From Pontiellaceae bacterium (GTDB taxonomy: Bacteria; Verrucomicrobiota; Kiritimatiellia; Kiritimatiellales; Tichowtungiaceae): a stretch of DNA of 7,763 bases. Positions 1 through 5,122 of this stretch are shown here, in pieces. The stretch is from positions 1 through 7,763 of the forward strand of contig JALOTS010000152.1 of the NCBI GenBank assembly GCA_025457785.1. The letters run 5' to 3'. Positions within the stretch are counted from its first letter, which is position 1, and every line of letters starts with the position of its first letter. The position numbers and the translations under genes are program-made. The notes below the pieces were generated by a model that was not told the DNA's origin, did not search any database, and saw only the letters and a list, made by a program, of their open reading frames with translations.

Positions 1-150
1 TATCAGAACGGGCAAGACTTGTCGATAAAAACGCACCATTTTCGGCGGATATTTTCAGAAAAAACCACCGTGCAAAAGCGGCTTAACTAAGTGCCATTCC
101 GGACTGAACTCTCCGCCCCGCGCAAAACTCATGAATTCAAACCTGCCTTC
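1..150. other. carB downstream flank, no supportable gene
   Basis: This is the stretch after the carB stop codon (TAA, 151-153). I see no convincing intrinsic terminator. The best minus-strand hairpin pairs CGGTGG with CCGCCG (about 70 to 43) with one wobble pair, a 16-nt loop and no T-tract after it. Three short open stretches touch the left edge and are too short to judge. A plus-strand frame runs from 1 to TAA at 88-90, and another from 3 to TAA at 84-86; either could be the tail of a convergent gene. A minus-strand ATG at 39-37 begins MVRFYRQVLPVLI, which resembles the start of a signal peptide but has no clear Shine-Dalgarno. Confidence 0.5.
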
Positions 151-2094
151 TTAAAGTCCGGCGTGCCATTCCTGCAGGGAACGCATCGGTGTTTCGCCCT
201 CCCGCCGCGCCGTAACTCCCTCCGCCGCCGCAACCGCCGCCGCGATGGTGGTGATGTATGGGATTTTGTGTTTAATGGCCGATTTGCGGATGTATGAGTC
301 ATCATGCGCACTGAGCTTGCCGGCCGGCGTATTAATGATCAGATGAATTTCTCCGTTCTTAATTGCGTCTCCAATGTTCGGACGGCCTTCGTGCAGTTTA
401 AGGATCACCGCCGCTTCAACGCCGTTTTCTTTGAGAAATGCGGCGGTGCCGCTGGTGGCCAGCAGCTTAAAACCGTTCTCTTTAAACCGCCGGGCCGCAA
501 CGGCCATCTGTTCCGAGCGGTCTCTCGGGGCAATCGTCAACAGAACCGTGCCCTTTATCGGCAGTCGGCTTCCGGCGGCATCCTGCGCCTTGTAAAAAGC
601 GCGTCCGAAGGAGAAGTCGATTCCCAGAACTTCGCCGGTTGAGCGCATTTCCGGACCGAGCACCGGGTCCACTTCAGGAAACATGTTGAACGGAAAGACG
701 GCTTCTTTAACACCGAAATGCGGAACAGCCTTCCGCTTCAAGTCAAAGTCGCTGAGCTTTTTACCGAGCATAATCCGGGTCGCCAGATTGACCATGGAGA
801 TTCCGCAGACCTTGGAAACCAGCGGCACGGTACGCGAGGCGCGCGGGTTGGCTTCCAGCACATAAACCACATCCTGGCAGATGGCATACTGAATGTTCAT
901 CAGCCCGACCACGCCCATTTCTTTGGCAATGGTACGGGTATATTCATAGATGGTTTCGATATGTTTCTCCGGAATGCCGACCGGCGGAATCACGCAGGCG
1001 GAATCGCCGGAGTGAATGCCGGCCAGTTCAATATGCTCCATGACGGCGGGTACAAACGCATCTTCGCCGTCGGCGATGGCATCGGCTTCGGCTTCAATCG
1101 CGTTTTCAAGATAACGGTCGATCAAAATCGGGCGGTCCGGCGTAACGTCCACTGCGGCGGCCATGTAATTGCGCAGCATCGGTTCGTCATACACAATTTC
1201 CATGCCGCGTCCACCCAGCACATAGGAGGGACGCACCATCAGCGGATAACCGATTTTCCCTGCAATACGGATGGCATCATCCATATTCACCGCCATATCA
1301 CTTTCGGCCATCGGGATACCGAGCCGCTTCATGACCCGATTAAACTGGTCGCGGTCTTCGGCCAGATCAATAACGGCGGGTGACGTGCCCAGAATATTCA
1401 CTCCGGCCTCTTCGAGCTGGCGGGCGATGTTGAGCGGTGTCTGACCGCCGAACTGGCAGATGACTCCGGCGGGTTTTTCTTTTTGGTAGATCTGCAGCAC
1501 ATCTTCAACGGTAAGCGGCTCGAAGTAGAGCTTGTCGGATGTGTCGTAATCAGTGGAAACGGTTTCCGGATTGCAGTTGACCATGACGGTTTCATAGTTC
1601 ATGCCGCGAAGCGCAAACGCGGCATGCACGCAGCAATAGTCGAATTCGATGCCTTGTCCGATCCGGTTGGGGCCGCCGCCGAGAATCATCACCTTGTTCG
1701 GATTCGATGAAGCCCCGGTTGTATCCGGCGCGTTGTAGCTGGAATAGTAATAGGCGGCATTTTCCACGCCGCTGACCGGTACGGCGTGCCAGCCTTCCAC
1801 AATTCCGGCCCGGGTGCGCTGTTCACGGATGGTTTTCTCCGGAATATTGAGAATACGGGCCAGATAGGCATCGGCAAAGCCATCCTTTTTCGCGAGCGCC
1901 AGCAGATCGTCCGGCAGAGATTGGCCTTTGTATTTAAGAACCTGTTCTTCGCGTTCGACCAGTTCCTTCATCTGCTGCAGGAACCAGATTTTGATACCGG
2001 TCATGCGGTGCAGCTCCTTCAGATCCGCGCCTTTCCGCAAGGCTTCGTAGAGTACAAACTGGCGCTCGCTGGTCGGAAACGCCAGCCGGGCCAT
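151..2094 (-). CDS. carB: Carbamoyl-phosphate synthase large subunit, C-terminal part (frameshifted from the N-terminal part)
   Basis: This frame encodes the oligomerisation domain, the second (carbamate-phosphorylating) synthetase half and the C-terminal allosteric domain of CarB. The enzyme makes carbamoyl phosphate in the cytoplasm for pyrimidine and arginine synthesis. Counting from the first ATG of the frame, the oligomerisation domain spans about 1-110 (IKIWFLQQMKELVEREE at 34-50). The pre-ATP-grasp domain starts near 133 (MILGGGPNRIGQGIEFDY). The ATP-grasp region carries VRPSYVLGGRGMEIVY (287-302), HSGDSACVIPP (361-371) and the metal/ATP-site motif EANPRASR (414-421). An MGS-like regulatory domain spans about 513-625 (LLATSGTAAF, INTPAG). 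The ATG at 2094 has no good Shine-Dalgarno, and family similarity continues upstream of it in this frame (TDATEEL), so it is probably not a native start. The natural protein would continue from the frame starting at 3316. A genuinely split CarB of two polypeptides, as in some archaea and Aquifex, is the alternative. Confidence 0.9.
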   Translation of the reverse strand: MARLAFPTSERQFVLYEALRKGADLKELHRMTGIKIWFLQQMKELVEREEQVLKYKGQSLPDDLLALAKKDGFADAYLARILNIPEKTIREQRTRAGIVEGWHAVPVSGVENAAYYYSSYNAPDTTGASSNPNKVMILGGGPNRIGQGIEFDYCCVHAAFALRGMNYETVMVNCNPETVSTDYDTSDKLYFEPLTVEDVLQIYQKEKPAGVICQFGGQTPLNIARQLEEAGVNILGTSPAVIDLAEDRDQFNRVMKRLGIPMAESDMAVNMDDAIRIAGKIGYPLMVRPSYVLGGRGMEIVYDEPMLRNYMAAAVDVTPDRPILIDRYLENAIEAEADAIADGEDAFVPAVMEHIELAGIHSGDSACVIPPVGIPEKHIETIYEYTRTIAKEMGVVGLMNIQYAICQDVVYVLEANPRASRTVPLVSKVCGISMVNLATRIMLGKKLSDFDLKRKAVPHFGVKEAVFPFNMFPEVDPVLGPEMRSTGEVLGIDFSFGRAFYKAQDAAGSRLPIKGTVLLTIAPRDRSEQMAVAARRFKENGFKLLATSGTAAFLKENGVEAAVILKLHEGRPNIGDAIKNGEIHLIINTPAGKLSAHDDSYIRKSAIKHKIPYITTIAAAVAAAEGVTARREGETPMRSLQEWHAGL

Positions 2095-3316
2095 CAGTTC
2101 TTCGGTAGCGTCCGTTTTCCAAACCTCGGATCGATTTCTGAACCGCTTCTTTGTAATTTTTGCCGATGCTCATCACTTCGCCGACTGCGCGCATCTGTGT
2201 GCCGAGCTTGTCTTCAACACCTTTAAATTTTTCAAAGGCCCAGCGGGCGAACTTAATCACCACGTAATCGCCGGACGGCGTGTATTGATCGAGCGAGCCA
2301 TCGCGCCAGTAGGGAATGTCCTTCATAGTCATTCCGCCGGCCAGCATGGCGGAAACCAGCGCAATCGGGAAACCGGTCGCTTTGGAAGCCAGTGCAGAGG
2401 AGCGTGACGTGCGCGGATTAATTTCAATTACAACAATCCGATCGCTGACCGGATCATGCGCAAACTGCACGTTGGTTCCGCCGATCACGCCGATCGATTC
2501 GACAATCGCATAGGCGGCCTTTTGCAGCCGGTCCTGCAGTTCCTGAGAAATGGTCAGCATCGGTGCGGAACAGAACGAATCGCCGGTGTGTACGCCCATC
2601 GGATCGATGTTTTCAATAAAACAGACGGTAATCAGCCTGTTGTCGGCATCGCGCACCACTTCGAGTTCCAGCTCTTCCCAGCCGATAACGCACTCTTCGA
2701 CCAGAATCTGGCCAACGCGGCTGGCGGAAATTCCCCGCGCCGCAATCACCCGCAGTTCTTCCAGATTATAAACAATTCCGCCGCCGGTTCCGCCCATCGT
2801 GTAGGCCGGACGAATCACTACCGGATAGCCCAGTTCTGCGGCGATTTTTTCAGCATCTTCCACGGTGTAAACCGCTGTGCTCTTCGGCATTTCAATTCCG
2901 AGAAGGTCCATCTGCTTTTTAAATTCAACGCGGTCTTCGCCGCGCTCAATGGCATCCAGCTTAACGCCGATCACTTCCACTCCGTACTTGTCGAGAATGC
3001 CCTGTTTTGCCAGATCCGAAGAAAGATTCAGCGCAGACTGTCCGCCCAGATTGGGAAGGAGCGCATCGGGCCGTTCTTTGGCGATAATTTTTTCGAGCGT
3101 CTCGACGTTGAGCGGCTCAATGTAGGTGACATCCGCCATGCCGGGGTCGGTCATAATGGTGGCGGGGTTGGAGTTGACGAGCACGATTTTGTAACCCAGC
3201 CTGCGCAGAGCCTTGCAGGCCTGCGTGCCGGAATAATCGAACTCACAGGCCTGCCCGATAATAATAGGCCCCGATCCAATAATCATGACGGTGTGAATAT
3301 CCTGCAACTTTTTCAT
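1934..3316 (-). CDS. carB: Carbamoyl-phosphate synthase large subunit, N-terminal part (frameshifted)
   Basis: This is the first, bicarbonate-phosphorylating synthetase half of CarB. Residues 1-403 match the family: MIIGSGPIIIGQACEFDYSG (11-30) in the pre-ATP-grasp domain, LVNSNPATIMTDP (46-58), then ATP-grasp motifs IRPAYTMGGTGGGIVYN (168-184), GWEELELEVVRD (212-223), HTGDSFCSAP (243-252) and EINPRTSRSSALASK (298-312). Arg129, Arg169 and His243 fall at or very near the E. coli numbering of active-site residues. After GLENGR (398-403) the remaining 57 residues have no family character and are out-of-frame translation; the true continuation is the frame ending at 151. The start is secure: ATG is preceded by AAAGGAG six bases away, and MKKLQDIHTVMIIGSGP is a typical N-terminus. 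It lies 13 bp after the UPF0371 gene, so it is probably cotranscribed with it. carA is not adjacent. Confidence 0.92.
   Translation of the reverse strand: MKKLQDIHTVMIIGSGPIIIGQACEFDYSGTQACKALRRLGYKIVLVNSNPATIMTDPGMADVTYIEPLNVETLEKIIAKERPDALLPNLGGQSALNLSSDLAKQGILDKYGVEVIGVKLDAIERGEDRVEFKKQMDLLGIEMPKSTAVYTVEDAEKIAAELGYPVVIRPAYTMGGTGGGIVYNLEELRVIAARGISASRVGQILVEECVIGWEELELEVVRDADNRLITVCFIENIDPMGVHTGDSFCSAPMLTISQELQDRLQKAAYAIVESIGVIGGTNVQFAHDPVSDRIVVIEINPRTSRSSALASKATGFPIALVSAMLAGGMTMKDIPYWRDGSLDQYTPSGDYVVIKFARWAFEKFKGVEDKLGTQMRAVGEVMSIGKNYKEAVQKSIRGLENGRYRRTDGPAGVSDQRAPVCTLRSLAERRGSEGAAPHDRYQNLVPAADEGTGRTRRTGS
2108..2120 (-). other. carB: carB frameshift junction, 13-bp dual-frame sequence
   Basis: The minus-strand sequence GGAAAACGGACGC reads within (L)ENGR in the upstream frame, continuing GLE. 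One base later it reads within WKTDA in the downstream frame, continuing into TEELMARL. Both readings are what CarB should have on either side of a linker. Against E. coli CarB, the linker between the conserved GLE and the oligomerisation helix is about 13 residues short. A deletion of 3n+2 bases between two direct copies of this 13-mer would give exactly this arrangement. A single extra base in the A4 run is the simpler alternative. Confidence 0.65.
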
Positions 3317-3322
3317 TATAAG

Positions 3323-3329
3323 CTCCTTT
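3323..3329 (-). promoter_or_regulatory. carB: Shine-Dalgarno of carB
   Basis: AAAGGAG is followed by six bases and then the ATG at 3316-3314. It comes directly after the TAG stop of the upstream UPF0371 gene (3332-3330; the sequence reads TAGAAAGGAG). Terminating ribosomes therefore sit over the carB ribosome binding site, which fits translational coupling. It also fixes the carB start. Confidence 0.8.
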
Positions 3330-4850
3330 CTATGATCCTGTTATATACAAACTGCTTCCGGCGAAATTGGCCTCGCTGGTGGCATTCACCCCGAGGCGGC
3401 GCAGTCCGGTTTCGTCACCCGGAGAAGGGATATGCGACAAATGCACTTCGCAACCGCGCAACAACGGCAGCTTTTCCATTGCCATTTGCGCGGCAGGATT
3501 GCCTGCGGCGCTGACGCTGAGCGAAATCAGCGTTTCTTCCAAATCAAGGCTTGGCGATTTGCCGTTCAGCAAGTCGAGTTTGAGATGGCGGATCGACTCA
3601 ATCACGCCGGGACTAAGCAGCAGCATCTCATCAGGAAGCCCGGCCAGCACCTTCAGCGCGTTCAGAAGCATCGAAGAGGCTGCGTGAAGCAGCGGTGAAT
3701 TACAGCCCGTCACCATTCTGCCGTCCGGCAGTTCTATTGCGGCGCCGCAAAAAATTCCCTCACGCCCTTTTTTGTGTTCTTCGGCCCGCCGGGCCGCATC
3801 ACGGGCCGGAAGAACCACCGGACGATTTTCCGGCTCTGCACCCGCCTCCTTCAACAGCAGCTCGATGCGTTCAACGGTCTTCTGATCTGCATTTCCCTGC
3901 GCATAATCACATCGATACCGGAAAACCCGGCGGATGATTTCCTGAACCGAAGCTGTACGAACGGCTGCATCGTTCACGATGGCGAATCCGGCCCGGTTCA
4001 CTCCCATGTCGGTAGGCGACTGATAAATCGAACGCTCGCCTGTAATCCGTTCCAGAATCCGTTTCAGCACCGGAAAAATTTCAATGTCACGGTTATAATT
4101 TACCGCTTTCTCTCCGTGCGCCTCCAGATGAAACGAATCCAGCATGTTAAAATCGCCGATATCTGCGGTAGCCGCTTCATAAGCCATATTGACGGGATGT
4201 TTCAGCGGGAGATTCCAAATCGGAAAGGTTTCGAACTTTGAATAGCCGGACGAAACACCCCGCCGGTGATCATGATAAAGCTGACTCAAACAAACGGCCA
4301 TTTTGCCGCTTCCTGGTCCAGGTGCCGAAACCACGACGATGGGCTTCGCGGTTTCAATGAACGGATTCGCGCCGTAGCCGTTGTCGCTGACAATCCGGTC
4401 CACATCCGTCGGATAGCCCTTAATAGCGCGATGGATATACACGCGGATCCCGCGCCGCTCCAGCCGGTTGCGGAACTGAATGGCGGCAGGCTGTTCATCA
4501 AACCGGGTAATTACCACTCCGGCAAGCGCCAGACCCCATTCCCGCAGGTCGTCCATCAGGCGCAGCATATCGGCATCATAGGTAATTCCGAAATCCGCCC
4601 GTATTTTTTTGCGTTCGATATCGCCCGCATAAATGCAGAGAATAATTTCAGCGCGGTCGCGCAGACGATGAAGCAGCCGGATTTTGACATTAGGATCAAA
4701 GCCGGGCAGAATGCGCGCGGCGTGATAATCAAACATCAGTTTGCCGCCGAATTCGAGATAAAGCTTGTTGTGAAACCGCTCGGCGCGCTGAATAATGCAG
4801 GCACTCTGCTCATCTAAATACTTTTCGTTATCAAAACCGACCTTATTCAT
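3330..4850 (-). CDS. UPF0371/DUF1846 family protein, function unknown
   Basis: At 506 residues it is about the usual full length for UPF0371 (DUF1846), a conserved family without an established role that I know of. Recognisable blocks in order: VGFDNEKYLDEQS (4-16), LYLEFGGKLMFDYHAARILP (30-49), KGYPTDVDRIVSDNGYG (144-160), a glycine-rich P-loop-like segment SAPGPGSGKMA (175-185), FETFPIWNLPLKHPVNMAYE (206-225), NYNRDIEIFPVL (251-262) and SPTDMGVNRAG (278-288). A C-terminal domain of about 365-500 follows (GAAIELPDGRMVTGCNSPLL; HIPSPGDETGLRRLGVN). No signal peptide or membrane segment is visible, so it is probably cytoplasmic. The P-loop-like motif suggests nucleotide binding, but Met replaces the usual Ser/Thr after GK, so this is only inference. 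The ATG matches the family N-terminus; its ribosome site is weak (AGG five bases upstream). It is probably the first gene of an operon with carB. Confidence 0.92.
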   Translation of the reverse strand: MNKVGFDNEKYLDEQSACIIQRAERFHNKLYLEFGGKLMFDYHAARILPGFDPNVKIRLLHRLRDRAEIILCIYAGDIERKKIRADFGITYDADMLRLMDDLREWGLALAGVVITRFDEQPAAIQFRNRLERRGIRVYIHRAIKGYPTDVDRIVSDNGYGANPFIETAKPIVVVSAPGPGSGKMAVCLSQLYHDHRRGVSSGYSKFETFPIWNLPLKHPVNMAYEAATADIGDFNMLDSFHLEAHGEKAVNYNRDIEIFPVLKRILERITGERSIYQSPTDMGVNRAGFAIVNDAAVRTASVQEIIRRVFRYRCDYAQGNADQKTVERIELLLKEAGAEPENRPVVLPARDAARRAEEHKKGREGIFCGAAIELPDGRMVTGCNSPLLHAASSMLLNALKVLAGLPDEMLLLSPGVIESIRHLKLDLLNGKSPSLDLEETLISLSVSAAGNPAAQMAMEKLPLLRGCEVHLSHIPSPGDETGLRRLGVNATSEANFAGSSLYITGS

Positions 4851-4869
4851 CGTCGCCTGCGTCCTTCTG

Positions 4870-4881
4870 CCGTTTAAACGG
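4870..4881. promoter_or_regulatory. 12-bp perfect palindrome in the UPF0371-carB leader
   Basis: CCGTTTAAACGG is perfectly self-complementary and lies about 20 bp before the UPF0371 start, between the candidate -10 box and the ATG. Its arms (CCGT…ACGG) match the 8-bp palindrome CCGTACGG in the candidate promoter spacer. It may be an operator; this is inferred from symmetry and position only. Confidence 0.3.
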
Positions 4882-4910
4882 TATTTAAAATTCCATCGGG
4901 TCGGGAACGC

Positions 4911-4938
4911 ATTCTATCGAACAGACCGTACGGAGCAA
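4911..4938 (-). promoter_or_regulatory. Candidate promoter of the UPF0371-carB operon
   Basis: On the minus strand, TAGAAT (4916-4911; five of six to TATAAT) is preceded by 16 bp and TTGCTC (4938-4933; three of six to TTGACA). It lies about 60 bp upstream of the UPF0371 start. The palindrome CCGTACGG (4926-4933) falls in the spacer and touches the -35 box, a position where a bound repressor would block RNA polymerase. The -35 is weak and the sigma-factor preferences of this organism are unknown. Confidence 0.35.
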
Positions 4939-4955
4939 CCAAAACCGTAAACTTT

Positions 4956-4974
4956 GTACCGTTCCGTCCGGTAC
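4956..4974. repeat. Small hairpin GTACCG-7-CGGTAC
   Basis: Six-base arms GTACCG (4956-4961) and CGGTAC (4969-4974) enclose the loop TTCCGTC. The right arm overlaps a second small inverted repeat, GTCCG-GTA-CGGAC. It is just upstream of the candidate promoter and shares CCG/CGG-TAC elements with the palindrome at 4926-4933. It could extend an operator region or be chance. Confidence 0.3.
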
Positions 4975-5022
4975 GGACTGAATATAAGAAAAATTTCCGG
5001 CTTATTGAGCGAAAAACAGCCC

Positions 5023-5050
5023 GAAACCTTTCGTTGTATGAAACCTTTCG
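5023..5050. repeat. Tandem 11-bp near-palindromes, GAAACCTTTCG twice
   Basis: GAAACCTTTCG occurs at 5023-5033 and again, identical, at 5040-5050, a 17-bp period. Each copy contains GAAA-CC-TTTC, an inverted repeat with a 2-bp centre. Two identical symmetric elements in an intergenic region are typical of transcription-factor sites. They lie about 170-200 bp upstream of the UPF0371 start, rather far for direct control of the candidate promoter at 4911-4938. Confidence 0.4.
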
Positions 5051-5060
5051 CCATCTGGAC

Positions 5061-5101
5061 CGCTGAATCTGCGGATATCTCTTTTTTCCGCAGATTCAGC
5101 G
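5061..5101 (-). terminator. Perfect 15-bp inverted repeat after the surface-protein gene, possible atypical terminator
   Basis: The arms at 5061-5075 and 5087-5101 (CGCTGAATCTGCGGA and its exact complement) enclose an 11-nt loop. The stem begins 21 bp after the stop codon of the large surface-protein gene, the place of a 3'-end hairpin. It lacks the T-tract that should follow an intrinsic terminator: on the minus strand the T-runs come before the stem and GTCCAGATGG follows it. It may be an mRNA-stabilising stem, a factor-assisted terminator or a protein site. Confidence 0.45.
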
Positions 5102-5122
5102 AAAAACCAAAAAAACGTCCGG

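Noticed and set aside
1..39. Minus-strand ATG at 39 starting a signal-peptide-like sequence
   Set aside because: Only 13 codons are visible and there is no Shine-Dalgarno. Two plus-strand frames are open over the same bases, so no gene can be called.
43..70. Possible intrinsic terminator after carB
   Set aside because: The stem has six pairs with a wobble, the loop is large, and no T-tract follows on the minus strand.
718..1383. Plus-strand open frame of 221 codons inside carB
   Set aside because: It is fully antisense to intact CarB ATP-grasp motifs. The histidine- and asparagine-rich translation is typical of an antisense shadow.
2108..2120. Programmed ribosomal frameshift in carB
   Set aside because: The change needed is +1, there is no recognised slippery or stimulatory element, CarB is not known to me to use one, and the linker looks short, which a frameshift event would not explain.
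2456..3514. Long plus-strand open frame of 352 codons antisense to carB
   Set aside because: It mirrors the strongly supported carB coding strand and the end of UPF0371, and its translation has no domain character. It is a codon-bias shadow.
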